From Bacillus litorisediminis (GTDB lineage Bacteria; Bacillota; Bacilli; Bacillales; JC228): DNA of 64,000 nt. Under the pieces are notes generated by a model that ran no database searches, was not told the DNA's origin, and worked only from the letters and a program-made list of their open reading frames with translations. Location of the stretch: assembly GCF_022808645.1 (NCBI RefSeq), contig NZ_JAKZKT010000001.1, positions 1-64,000 on the forward strand, given 5' to 3'. Of the stretch, positions 35,423 to 44,687 are shown in pieces. The position numbers were made by a program, and so were the translations under genes. Numbering within the stretch: the stretch's first letter is position 1; each line of letters opens with the position of its first letter.

Positions 35423-35803
35423 ATGTGGAAAAGAATTTCCCATCTTAATTGTTTGTCTTCCAATACGGTCAGCTTTAGTTCCCTTCTCCGCTTAGGGGAT
35501 ACCCATACGATTTCATCACGATCAGATGTATTTGCTGTGCAAAGAGAAGAAGAAATTTTTTTCGGTTATGAAGGACCCTTTGAAAGGCACGAAACCTCTA
35601 TCTTTACTGAACCAATTCCATTGCCCCCCAAGGGGAATGTTCAAGCTCATTTTTATCAATATAACCCTGGTATTTTCGTCAATAACCTAGATATTACGGC
35701 AACATCAGCTTCTTCAATCGTAAAGGTCGGAAATATCGGGAAAGCCTATATGGAATCAAGAGTCAAGCATATTCGCCAATTAAAGCCAAAGGAGAACGAT
35801 TAA
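35423..35803 (+). CDS. gerPE: Spore germination protein GerPE
   Basis: A 126-residue protein with two copies of the GerP motif: NTVSFSSLLRLGDTHTISSR near the start and NNLDITATSASSIVKVGNIG near residue 100, separated by a variable acidic stretch. The doubled VGD/VGN motif with ASS is characteristic of GerPE. It starts 6 bp after the gerPD stop. Same role in spore coat permeability. Confidence 0.86.
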   Translation: MWKRISHLNCLSSNTVSFSSLLRLGDTHTISSRSDVFAVQREEEIFFGYEGPFERHETSIFTEPIPLPPKGNVQAHFYQYNPGIFVNNLDITATSASSIVKVGNIGKAYMESRVKHIRQLKPKEND

Positions 35804-35854
35804 TGGGTGAGTCACATAGAATAAAGTGACTATAGAGAGAAGAGGATGTTGGCT

Positions 35855-36073
35855 ATGCCTGCCATAGTAGGACCTGTTCAAGTCTTTTCGGTAAGTGGTG
35901 GCGAGGTTCAGTTTGGTGATTCGTTTTATGTCTCGCCTAAAAGCAGTCACAAAACGATTACCGGGTCAGGAACCCATAATACTGGACCTTTTATCATTAC
36001 CAATAATTTCCTTAGCGCGAGCAACTATATCGATTTAAATGCAATCGATCAGCCTATTACAGGAAATGCATGA
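35855..36073 (+). CDS. gerPF: Spore germination protein GerPF
   Basis: A 72-residue protein, MPAIVGPVQVFSVSGGEVQF, then GDSFYVSPKSSHKTITGSGT and HNTGPFIITNNF. It is the GerPA/GerPF fold with the FGDxFYxSPKSSxKTxxGSG block intact; GerPA above is a more divergent copy. The start at 35855 is chosen by homology; the ATG three codons upstream is the alternative. AGAGAGAAGAGG lies upstream. Last gene of the operon, followed by a perfect terminator. Confidence 0.9.
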   Translation: MPAIVGPVQVFSVSGGEVQFGDSFYVSPKSSHKTITGSGTHNTGPFIITNNFLSASNYIDLNAIDQPITGNA

Positions 36074-36101
36074 TGCTTAAATTTGTCACTCGCAGCAAAA
36101 T

Positions 36102-36132
36102 AGCCGACAGAGGCTTTCCTCTGTCGGCTTTT
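36102..36132. terminator. Terminator gerP / addA
   Basis: Perfect 12-bp stem AGCCGACAGAGG (36102-36113) / CCTCTGTCGGCT (36118-36129) with CTTT loop, then TTTAA. Between converging gerPF and addA. Confidence 0.85.
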
Positions 36133-36164
36133 AAACGTTACTTATTACTTGTATCGCAGAAATA

Positions 36165-39100
36165 TTAGCTTTGATTCATCTCTTTAATAAATGATATTTG
36201 GTGACCCCCATCAAAGAAGTAGAGACATGCTTCAGAAAGTGGCTTAGAGACAATCTTTTCAACCGCTTGCTTGTATAGTTCAATTTGAGTTTTATATCTT
36301 GCAATTAATTCAGGTTTTGCCTGTTCAAAACCATTGGGATACTTGCCTGTAATCGTATCGGATTTAAAATCAATTAAAACCAGTCCTTGCTCATCCTCAA
36401 ATAAACAGTCAATAATCCCTTGAATAAGTACTTTCTCATCAAAATAGTCTTCGGCCGGTACGACAAAACTAAATGGCAGTTCACGATATACCGCAGGAGC
36501 CTTAAGCATTCGCGCGCCTACGTTCGATTCAAAAAAGCGGAGGATTTGTTCAGGATTTATGCTCTTCGCTTGTTCTTCGGTAAGCAGCTCCATCGATTTC
36601 ATTCGGTTTAGCAGTCTATCGATGCTTTCTAAGGAAACTTCCTGCTTCAACGGGACATGCTGCATGACTAAGTGCATAGCCGTCCCTCTTTCAGTGGGTG
36701 TCAGCTTCTTTTCTTGCAAAAAGCTTGGACGATCGAACAAAGAGGTACGGCGAAGAGATGGCAGCATCTCTTCCCGATTGACCCATTCACGCTGTCTTTT
36801 TAATTCTGAAACAGACATTTTAGAGCGCATGCCTGTTAAAGGTTTAAATGGATATTCCCAAGTCATTTGCTTTAAAATCGCCGCGGCTGTATCTCCGAAT
36901 TCTCCAGCCTGCTCGCCATTTCGCACAGCTTCCAGCCCATTTTGTCTTTGGTCAGCACCTATGGCATTAGCTAATAAAGAGGGAGCAGATAATATAGTGA
37001 ATTCAAAACGCGCCGGATGATCAAGAGCCTTATAAGGAGATGACAGCCCCATTTCACTTAGAACTTCCTGAAAATCCCTTGATCTTAACAGTGCTGGCCC
37101 AATCCAGTCTAAATAAGTGGAAGCCTTTGACCGGACAAAGTCAGGGAGTAACCAGCCGGAACTGTCTCCAGATAATCTCCATTTTTCTATCGATTTTTCT
37201 AGCTTAGAGATGGTCCCTACAAGATATAATTTTTCCTTAGCCCTAGTTAAGGCTACGTATAAAATTCTCATTTCCTCTGATAAAGATTCTAGCCGTTTTT
37301 TACGGGCAAACGCTAATTGCGGCAATGATGGATAAGTTAGTCTTTTAATAGGATCCACATATTTCATCGCAATCCCTAAATCCTTATCTAATAGGGTTGA
37401 TGACTGGACATCCTTCATATTGAAATTTTTATTTAAACCCGCAATAAATACAAAAGGAAATTCTAATCCTTTTGAACGGTGAATAGTCATTAAGCGGACC
37501 ACGTCATCCTGTTCCCCAATTGAACGGGCTGTTCCCAGATCCTCTCCCCGTTCTTGTAATCTCTCAACAAAACGGAGGAAGCGAAAGAGCCCCCTAAAGG
37601 AGGTTGTTTCGTATACTCTCGCCCGGTCAAAGAGAGCTCGCAGATTGGCTTGTCTTTGTTTTCCGCCGGGAAGCCCGCCCACATACTCCAAAAACTTAGT
37701 ATCTTGATAGATTTGCCAGATTAGCTCTGATAAAGTCCCTCTTCTTGCCAGTACTCTCCAATTTTCAAGATAGTTTATAAATGCCTTCCCTTTTTCCTTC
37801 GCTGTAAGATAATCGGGACCATCATCATGAACAAAGGAAGTAAATGCTTCGTAATAGCTTCCCTTTTTATGTGAAATCCTAATTTGCGCCAATTCTTCCT
37901 CATTCATCCCCACAATCGGTGAACGCAAAACAGCTGCCAACGGTATATCTTGTTGCGGATTATCGATTATTTTTAAGAGGGATAGCATGACAGCAATCTC
38001 AGTTGCCTCAAAATAACCGTCTGAGAGATCGGCATAAACCGGTATCCCTAATTCCTTACATTCATCCATAATGGTCTGGGCCCATGGCATCGACCTCAGT
38101 AAAATTACAATATCTCTGAACTGCAGCGGTCGATACGAGCCTATTTTCGCATCATATACCTTTGCGCCGCTATCAATTAAGGAGCGAATCTCTTTCGCGA
38201 TAAATCTGGCTTCAAGCTGCGATTTTTCAAGTTCTTCTTGGTTTTCTTCCTCCTGATCGGATTCTTCCTGACCATCTTTTTCAATTAAAACAACAGAAAC
38301 GGGCGTTGGTGAAGGCGGATAAAGGTCATTTACCTTTAGTTCAGCATCCTCTGTATATTCAATATCTCCAACCTTTTCTCCCATTGTTTGCTTAAAAATA
38401 AAGTTCGTTCCATGCAGAACCTCTTCCCGGCTTCTGAAATTCTGAGCCAAGTCTATTCTTAAACCGCTTGGGGCATTTTCATCGGGCTGAAAACTGCGAT
38501 ATTTTTCAATAAAGAGCTGAGGTTCCGCCAATCGGAATTTATAAATGGATTGCTTGACATCCCCAACCATGAACAGGTTTCCATTTTCTTCTGAACCCTT
38601 TTTGATCAGCTGGATAATCGTTTCTTGAACAAGATTCGTGTCCTGATACTCGTCGACCAGAATTTCCTTAAATTTTTCCTGATAAGCTTTGGCAATATTG
38701 GAAGGCTGGTTTCCCTCCATTAAAATTGAGAGCGAAAAATGTTCTAAATCACCAAAGTCAATAAGGGATTTATCCATTTTCACTGCTTGGAATTTCTCAT
38801 GATAGCGCTGCACTAGCCGTACAACACCTTCAACAATTGGCTTCATCGCCCTAATATCATTCAGATAAGAATCCGGTTTTCTTGAAAAGAACTGTTCCTT
38901 AATCTTATCTATTAAGTCTTTTGCTTTCTTTCGCAGCGTATCGGTTTGTTTTAATAAATCCTCATCAAAGTCTGCTTTTTTTACAGAAACCGCTTTTAGG
39001 AACCCTTCAGCATGAATGGTTTGATATAAAGGATCCCAGCCTATTTCTGCAGCCTCTCGCAGCCTTTGAATATAGGCAATATCTTGCTCATACGTTTGTA

Positions 39101-39848
39101 TTTTCGGCGCTGGCCCTCCTGGGAGAGAGGCTAAATCAATCGCTTGCTCCAGCATGGCTTTCGCAGCACCGAGTTCCATTGTAATCGAATCCATGATTGT
39201 TTTTGTAAAAGGCAGCTGATTGATGTCTGTTTCCGGATCTATATCATACAAATCAATTAAATCTTTGAACCATTGATTAGGGTTTGGATTTGCCCTTGAA
39301 AACTCATATAAGTTTCGGATTATAGTTTGCAAGGGAAGATCAGATCGGTCATCGGCAAACACATCGACAAGCTTGTAAAATTCGTTCGCATCCTCCATTG
39401 CATAACTTTCTTCTAGCAACTCATCCATCACTTCATCTTGAATTAAAGCCAGTTCACTAGAGTCTGCAATCCTAAAGTTAGGATCTAAATCGAGCAAATA
39501 ATAATATTTTCGGACTATATCTAAACAGAATGAATGCAAGGTAGAGATCGATGCTTTATTTAGCAACGTTAACTGCTTGCGTAAATGCAGAGAATGCGGG
39601 TTCTCTTTAATTGCAGCTTCAAGAGCATTTCCAATTCGGTGTCTCATCTCTGCTGCCGAGGCATTCGTAAAGGTAACCACTAGTAATTGATCGACATTGT
39701 ATCCGTGTTCCTCATCCATCAGCCTTTGAATAATTCTTTCCACTAGAACAGCGGTTTTTCCTGATCCGGCTGCAGCCGCAACAAGGATATCTTTTCCTGA
39801 TGCAGAGATGGCTTTCGCCTGATTGACAGTCCACCTTGGTTTATTCAT
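36165..39848 (-). CDS. addA: ATP-dependent helicase/nuclease subunit A
   Basis: The AddA subunit of the AddAB complex (Gram-positive RecBCD counterpart), which processes double-strand ends for recombination and degrades foreign linear DNA. The 1227 residues hold UvrD-type helicase motifs: Walker A VAAAAGSGKTAVLVERII near residue 22, motif II ILVDEYQDTN, motif III region GDVKQSIYKFRLA and motif VI LYVALTRAKEKLYLVG. The C-terminal nuclease domain has LVLIDFKSD (catalytic Asp and Lys). Length is normal. Its ATG lies 8 bp inside the end of addB. In B. subtilis sbcDC follows addA; here gerP follows directly. Confidence 0.97.
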   Translation of the reverse strand: MNKPRWTVNQAKAISASGKDILVAAAAGSGKTAVLVERIIQRLMDEEHGYNVDQLLVVTFTNASAAEMRHRIGNALEAAIKENPHSLHLRKQLTLLNKASISTLHSFCLDIVRKYYYLLDLDPNFRIADSSELALIQDEVMDELLEESYAMEDANEFYKLVDVFADDRSDLPLQTIIRNLYEFSRANPNPNQWFKDLIDLYDIDPETDINQLPFTKTIMDSITMELGAAKAMLEQAIDLASLPGGPAPKIQTYEQDIAYIQRLREAAEIGWDPLYQTIHAEGFLKAVSVKKADFDEDLLKQTDTLRKKAKDLIDKIKEQFFSRKPDSYLNDIRAMKPIVEGVVRLVQRYHEKFQAVKMDKSLIDFGDLEHFSLSILMEGNQPSNIAKAYQEKFKEILVDEYQDTNLVQETIIQLIKKGSEENGNLFMVGDVKQSIYKFRLAEPQLFIEKYRSFQPDENAPSGLRIDLAQNFRSREEVLHGTNFIFKQTMGEKVGDIEYTEDAELKVNDLYPPSPTPVSVVLIEKDGQEESDQEEENQEELEKSQLEARFIAKEIRSLIDSGAKVYDAKIGSYRPLQFRDIVILLRSMPWAQTIMDECKELGIPVYADLSDGYFEATEIAVMLSLLKIIDNPQQDIPLAAVLRSPIVGMNEEELAQIRISHKKGSYYEAFTSFVHDDGPDYLTAKEKGKAFINYLENWRVLARRGTLSELIWQIYQDTKFLEYVGGLPGGKQRQANLRALFDRARVYETTSFRGLFRFLRFVERLQERGEDLGTARSIGEQDDVVRLMTIHRSKGLEFPFVFIAGLNKNFNMKDVQSSTLLDKDLGIAMKYVDPIKRLTYPSLPQLAFARKKRLESLSEEMRILYVALTRAKEKLYLVGTISKLEKSIEKWRLSGDSSGWLLPDFVRSKASTYLDWIGPALLRSRDFQEVLSEMGLSSPYKALDHPARFEFTILSAPSLLANAIGADQRQNGLEAVRNGEQAGEFGDTAAAILKQMTWEYPFKPLTGMRSKMSVSELKRQREWVNREEMLPSLRRTSLFDRPSFLQEKKLTPTERGTAMHLVMQHVPLKQEVSLESIDRLLNRMKSMELLTEEQAKSINPEQILRFFESNVGARMLKAPAVYRELPFSFVVPAEDYFDEKVLIQGIIDCLFEDEQGLVLIDFKSDTITGKYPNGFEQAKPELIARYKTQIELYKQAVEKIVSKPLSEACLYFFDGGHQISFIKEMNQS

Positions 39849-42800
39849 TTACTTCAGCCTCCCTTCTGATCCAATCGATTGCTGTTTCAGCTTTCGCTGG
39901 CTGCAGATAGCGAAACGCATTCTCTTGCAAACTACTGTCAAATTGGCATATAGATTTATAGGAACAAAACGCACAAGGAGTCTGGTTCCTTAATTTATAG
40001 GGAGCAATGTCAATGCGGCCCTCCACCATTTGATTCCCTGCTTTTTTAAAGGTCTTTCTAACATACCTTCTTAACACATCAAATTCATCTTTAGTTGCAA
40101 TTTTAGAATATGCATTAAAGCTTCCATCCTTTTTCAGTCCTGCCGAAACAATGGATGACGTCCCGCTCTCCAGGCTTTGATCCATCAGTTTTACAACATC
40201 TGGATCTGATAATAATAGACCTAACATTTTATACTGTTTTAATAATTCTGTTTCAATTTGGTCTTCCTCAAGCGGTTCATTGGCTTGCAGAAACGGATTG
40301 TGAATATGGAAGTAAAGCACTCCAGCCGGTTCGGCTTTTGCGCCTAGCCAATCTTTAGAATGCGTCACGACTAAATCTAAGTACGTCAGCATTTGCAGAG
40401 ATAAGCCATAGTAAATATCACTTAATTGGAGTTCCTTTTTGCTCGACTTATAATCTACGACCCTGACATAGGTGCCTCCATTAAAAGATGCCGTATCAAC
40501 CCGGTCAATTCTTCCAGCCAATTCCATCTTTGTTCCGTCATCTAATGAAAACGTAAGCGGAGGCAGTTTGCCATTTTTTCCAAATCCAATCTCCAGACCA
40601 GCAGGAACAAACCGGCTAGCTTTGGCCTGCTTGCTTAAGGCGTATGATGTTTTAGCAATAACTTGCTCTAATTTATGACGAATATAATGATGGCGATTTG
40701 AACTGAGCAAAATCTGATTTTGCAGTTTTGGTGCAAGTAGCTCTACCACATCTCTAGATAACTGTTCACAGTCCTTTTTAGATAAGGACGCCCATGACCG
40801 GTTACTTGCTTCCAAACGCTCAGCTAACAATTTTAAAGCTCCATGAAAAAGCTCCCCTATATTTGGCGCATCCAGCTTATAAATAGGTCTCGGTTCCAGT
40901 CGAAGCCCATGAGAAATAAAATGTGAGAATGGACATGAATTGAATTTTTCCATTCTTGAAACACTTGCCTGGATTACATCCCCGTACAGTTCTTTTGTTA
41001 TTTTTTTACTCAAGGCCTTTGTTTTATTTTCAAAAAACAAACTAGAGAGTACTTTTGCTGTTGCCGTTTTAAGAGATGGAATCTCCATTAAAGCGTTATA
41101 TACATCCCACCAAAAATCAGAAATTGGATTACCTTTCTTATAAAGCTGTAACTGACTCGTTAAATGTGATAAAGCTACATCTGGAATAAGAGCAAATTGC
41201 TTTTCTTGTTCCCCTGACGGTTCCAGCCCCCAAGTGAGTCTTTCCATAGTCGGGAACAGTTCCTTTAATCGTTTAATCCATGGTGAGGCCAGCAGGCTTT
41301 TTCCCTCTTCATCTGCTATCGGATAGCTAATGAATAATTTTTCCATAGGTGTCGTGAAGGCCTTATACGCAATAAAATCCTCATCTAATAAACGCGTTTC
41401 ACTGCTTGGGGCAAGCGGGATTCCTGCATTTTTCATAAGTAAGCGCTCTTCATCAGCAATAATGCCATCATCTGTCTGCTTTTGCGGAAGCACGCCATCA
41501 TTCAGTCCAATAATAAAGGCTGCTTTCCCGTGATGGATTCTCGACTGATCGATATTGGCAATCAGGACCTGATCCAGAGATTGCGGAACAATAGAATAGG
41601 TAAGAGCATTAAAGCCTGATTCGATGATTTCCGCAAATTGCTTAAGTGAAAGCACTTCATCTCCTAATAGTTCAACTGCCTGATCCAATAAACGGATGAC
41701 CGCATCCCATACCTGGTCATGCTCTCTTGCCCTTTCCAATTGTCCTGATTCCTCAGCTTCTTGGATCCATTTTTCCAGCTTAGCCGGAATCTCTAATTCT
41801 TCTAAAAATAAATACAAAGCCTCCGCTTGCTCTCTTACATGACCGGCCCTTTTTAACCGGTAAGCCAAACGGTTTATAGGGGCCGAGACAATGATTCGAA
41901 GCTCATTAATTTTTGCTTCCATTCTCTTTTCTTCATCAGTCTGAGGCAGGTCAGTCCATTCTAGCCCTTTGTATCTTCTGTATTTCCAACGGTCCCTGCT
42001 TATCCATTGTTTTCCTTTAATACCGTAGGCTAAGCAGTAATTTTCCAAAAGATCTGCATCTGCCCGGAAAGCGGCCGCATCTGCCTCGCGGGGATATAAT
42101 AATTCCGTTTTAATGGCCCTGAACATGGGCTCGTAACGCCAGTTCTGCTGAATGACTTCCAAAACGGAACGAACTAATTCAATAACGGGATGATGAATCA
42201 TTTTTCTCTTTTGATCTTTAAAATAAGGAATCTGATACTGTTTAAAAATGGTATCCAACAATTCATCATAAGCGGCTCCGTTACGAACCAGAATAGCAAT
42301 ATCGCGAAAACGATAGTCTTCCTCTCTGACGAGCTTATGAATCGTTTGTGCGATTCCTTCCACTTCTGCCCGCCGATTGGCAGCCTCTGCCATCGTAAGG
42401 GCTGTATCCTCTAAAAAAGGAGCAGGAGGCATACTTATAAGTTCTTGCTCCAAATGATTCAGAGAAATATGGGAACGATATTGATTTTCCAGTATTTCAT
42501 CTTCACAATGCATCCCTGCATCCTTTGCTATTTGATAAAGGGTTGCATACGTTTCTCCAGTCATTCTGAATAAATCGAGTTCATTAGGCAATTCATATCG
42601 ATACGTACGATCTAGCGTCAAGAGAAAATGAATATGTACCGAACAATTCATAAGGCTTGCAATAACCTCATATTCCTGAGGAGTAAAGCTATAAAATCCG
42701 TCTACAAAAACCGTCGCACCGTTGAGAAAATGAGAAACGGGCAATTGTTCCGCTAATAATCGGAGGCTGTCCTCCTGATCCAAATATTTTCCTTCTAATC

Positions 42801-43323
42801 TCTCTTGAAAAGCTTGAAGTACAAGGGGCAAGTCATTGAGCTTGTCCGAAAGTGTAGATCTTTCTTTTTGGTGCTCTAATTCATTTTGCAGCTGCCGTAA
42901 TTCTTCAGGCTTCACACAATACCGCTTTAATTCTGTTAACAAATCTCCAAGCTTCTCAATAAACCCGATTTTGTCTCCTTGCGATTGAAATAGACGAAGC
43001 TCATTTTTTCGTTCATTTAGAATTTTTCTGATAAGCATGCTAATTCCTGTAGTATCAATCGGAAGCCTGGTTAAACCCCCTGTTTCCTGCAGTACCCGCC
43101 AGGCCAGTCTTGAAAAACTGTAAACCTGAGCTCGAATCATGCCCCCTGCAGGGAGACGCTTTGCCAATTCATATTCTATTTGAAAGGTCATTTGATCCGG
43201 TACAATTATTAAAATGGGCGGACCTAATGGCCGTTCGTTTAATTCCTTCATGACTTCTTCTAGCATTCTTTCAGTTTTTCCTGAACCCGAACGCCCTAAT
43301 AAAAACGTGACAGACAAACTCAT
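39841..43323 (-). CDS. addB: ATP-dependent helicase/nuclease subunit B
   Basis: The AddB subunit of AddAB, 1160 residues. The N-terminal P-loop LLGRSGSGKTERML is kept although AddB does not drive unwinding in B. subtilis. It recognises Chi and contributes the second nuclease: RVVDYKSSKKELQ (Asp and Lys). Four Fe-S cysteines are visible, one in FNSCPFSHF and three in TPCAFCSYKSICQF, matching the 4Fe-4S staple known for AddB. It is the first gene of the addBA operon and overlaps addA. Divergent from the MFS gene. Confidence 0.97.
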   Translation of the reverse strand: MSLSVTFLLGRSGSGKTERMLEEVMKELNERPLGPPILIIVPDQMTFQIEYELAKRLPAGGMIRAQVYSFSRLAWRVLQETGGLTRLPIDTTGISMLIRKILNERKNELRLFQSQGDKIGFIEKLGDLLTELKRYCVKPEELRQLQNELEHQKERSTLSDKLNDLPLVLQAFQERLEGKYLDQEDSLRLLAEQLPVSHFLNGATVFVDGFYSFTPQEYEVIASLMNCSVHIHFLLTLDRTYRYELPNELDLFRMTGETYATLYQIAKDAGMHCEDEILENQYRSHISLNHLEQELISMPPAPFLEDTALTMAEAANRRAEVEGIAQTIHKLVREEDYRFRDIAILVRNGAAYDELLDTIFKQYQIPYFKDQKRKMIHHPVIELVRSVLEVIQQNWRYEPMFRAIKTELLYPREADAAAFRADADLLENYCLAYGIKGKQWISRDRWKYRRYKGLEWTDLPQTDEEKRMEAKINELRIIVSAPINRLAYRLKRAGHVREQAEALYLFLEELEIPAKLEKWIQEAEESGQLERAREHDQVWDAVIRLLDQAVELLGDEVLSLKQFAEIIESGFNALTYSIVPQSLDQVLIANIDQSRIHHGKAAFIIGLNDGVLPQKQTDDGIIADEERLLMKNAGIPLAPSSETRLLDEDFIAYKAFTTPMEKLFISYPIADEEGKSLLASPWIKRLKELFPTMERLTWGLEPSGEQEKQFALIPDVALSHLTSQLQLYKKGNPISDFWWDVYNALMEIPSLKTATAKVLSSLFFENKTKALSKKITKELYGDVIQASVSRMEKFNSCPFSHFISHGLRLEPRPIYKLDAPNIGELFHGALKLLAERLEASNRSWASLSKKDCEQLSRDVVELLAPKLQNQILLSSNRHHYIRHKLEQVIAKTSYALSKQAKASRFVPAGLEIGFGKNGKLPPLTFSLDDGTKMELAGRIDRVDTASFNGGTYVRVVDYKSSKKELQLSDIYYGLSLQMLTYLDLVVTHSKDWLGAKAEPAGVLYFHIHNPFLQANEPLEEDQIETELLKQYKMLGLLLSDPDVVKLMDQSLESGTSSIVSAGLKKDGSFNAYSKIATKDEFDVLRRYVRKTFKKAGNQMVEGRIDIAPYKLRNQTPCAFCSYKSICQFDSSLQENAFRYLQPAKAETAIDWIRREAEVNE

Positions 43324-43500
43324 CCTCTTCCTTTCTCCCTCAAATAGTCCCGTTTCATTAATTCTATCCTTATTTTAACTTACTTTGGATTTGCATTCTA
43401 TGAAATGAGCATGACCACTTTTAGGAAACAATCTGCCAAAATGGCTGGGCGAGCATATTGTAATCAGAGTAGTGGCAAATTCCAGTTCCAATTGGCGGTG

Positions 43501-44661
43501 ATGACTATGGTTGAATCTAGGAAAATTTTATTTTTTACCGGTGTAATATTAGTGATATGTGGAGTATTTGTGGCTTGTAATATTTATACACTCATTCCGA
43601 TTTATCAGGATATATCGGAGAGTCTCGATGTTACAACTGAGCAAGTCGTGTTTGGCAGTACTCTCTTTACTTTATTCTACTCATTTGGTCTATTAACCTT
43701 TGGGGCATTATCGGATGCATTTGGAAGAAGAAAAATTATCATCTTCGGACTCCTTAGTTCCGCATTCGCGACACTATTAGTCGGACTATCTCCTACGATA
43801 GAGAGTCTCTATATTTTTCGAGCTATACAAGGATTTTCGCTTGCAACTTTTGCTCCCGTTACCTTTACGTATTGCTTTGAAACCTTTCCTTCAAGATATC
43901 GAACTCTGGTTATCTCTCTAATTAATACGGGATTTTTAGTTGCGGGAATTTTAGGTCAAGTGGCCAGTCAGGCTTTTGCAGATTTTTCTGATTGGCGTGA
44001 TACTTATTATTTCTTTGCAATCTCATATACAGTGTTATTCATCATGGCTTTCACTAGTTTACCTAAAATTAAAGAGGCATGTAATCGGGGAGAGCTGCTC
44101 AAAACCTACAGACGGATTGTTCAAAATAAATCACTGCTTAAATGCTATGGCATCGTGTTTACACTGCTTTTTTCGTTCATCTCTTTTTATGACGGATTAA
44201 ACCATTATTTCGGAGAGAACCCAAATCAGTTATTCATGCTGAGAGTCATTGGATTATTGGGAGCCATTCTGTCTTTATTCACGGGAAAAATCCTCGATAA
44301 ATGTGGAGAAATGAAAACCCTATTTCTTGGGTTATATTTAGGATTCAGCAGCCTATTTCTATTGCTGTTTGAATCATCTTTTCTGGCTATCGCTTTCGTT
44401 TCGGTTCTATTAGTCTCATCAATCTCTACTCTCGTCCCGACGATGATTACCATAATTGGATCAATAGCCGGAAAAGACCGGGCAAAAGCATTATCGATTT
44501 ATTCATTTATTTTGCTGACAGGTGCAACAGCTGCTTCGCCGATCGCAATTTGGCTTTCATTTAAATTCATTGTTCTATTATTAATCTTTTTATTTCTTAT
44601 TAATCTTTTACTGGGAACCTCTCTTTTTCCAAAAACAAAGAGACAAAGCGCCAGGCTCTGA
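43501..44661 (+). CDS. Major facilitator superfamily transporter
   Basis: A 12-helix MFS transporter of about 386 residues. The helix 2-3 loop carries the MFS motif A variant GALSDAFGRRKIIIFG, and helix 5 region reads TGFLVAGILGQVASQ. The family resembles inner-membrane efflux carriers of the drug/arabinose type; substrate is unknown. The frame is open from 43405, but the upstream part is hydrophilic and has no ribosome site. ATG at 43501 or 43507 behind GGCGGTG is more likely. Converges with the acyl-CoA ligase gene; not obviously part of the neighbouring regulon. Confidence 0.82.
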   Translation: MTMVESRKILFFTGVILVICGVFVACNIYTLIPIYQDISESLDVTTEQVVFGSTLFTLFYSFGLLTFGALSDAFGRRKIIIFGLLSSAFATLLVGLSPTIESLYIFRAIQGFSLATFAPVTFTYCFETFPSRYRTLVISLINTGFLVAGILGQVASQAFADFSDWRDTYYFFAISYTVLFIMAFTSLPKIKEACNRGELLKTYRRIVQNKSLLKCYGIVFTLLFSFISFYDGLNHYFGENPNQLFMLRVIGLLGAILSLFTGKILDKCGEMKTLFLGLYLGFSSLFLLLFESSFLAIAFVSVLLVSSISTLVPTMITIIGSIAGKDRAKALSIYSFILLTGATAASPIAIWLSFKFIVLLLIFLFLINLLLGTSLFPKTKRQSARL

Positions 44662-44686
44662 TCTTAGATGGACACTTTGTCTTTTT
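44642..44686. terminator. Terminator MFS gene / acyl-CoA ligase gene
   Basis: GACAAAG (44642-44648) pairs with CTTTGTC (44675-44681) and is followed by TTTTT. The first arm is inside the last codons of the MFS gene, and the T-run ends 2 bp from the stop of the converging gene. Confidence 0.6.
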
Positions 44687-44687
44687 C

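Noticed and set aside
36559-37020. 153-residue plus-strand frame
   Set aside because: Antisense to addA with no ribosome site; addA is certain.
43405-43500. Longer start of the MFS gene
   Set aside because: The added residues are hydrophilic and unlike MFS N-termini, and no ribosome site precedes 43405.
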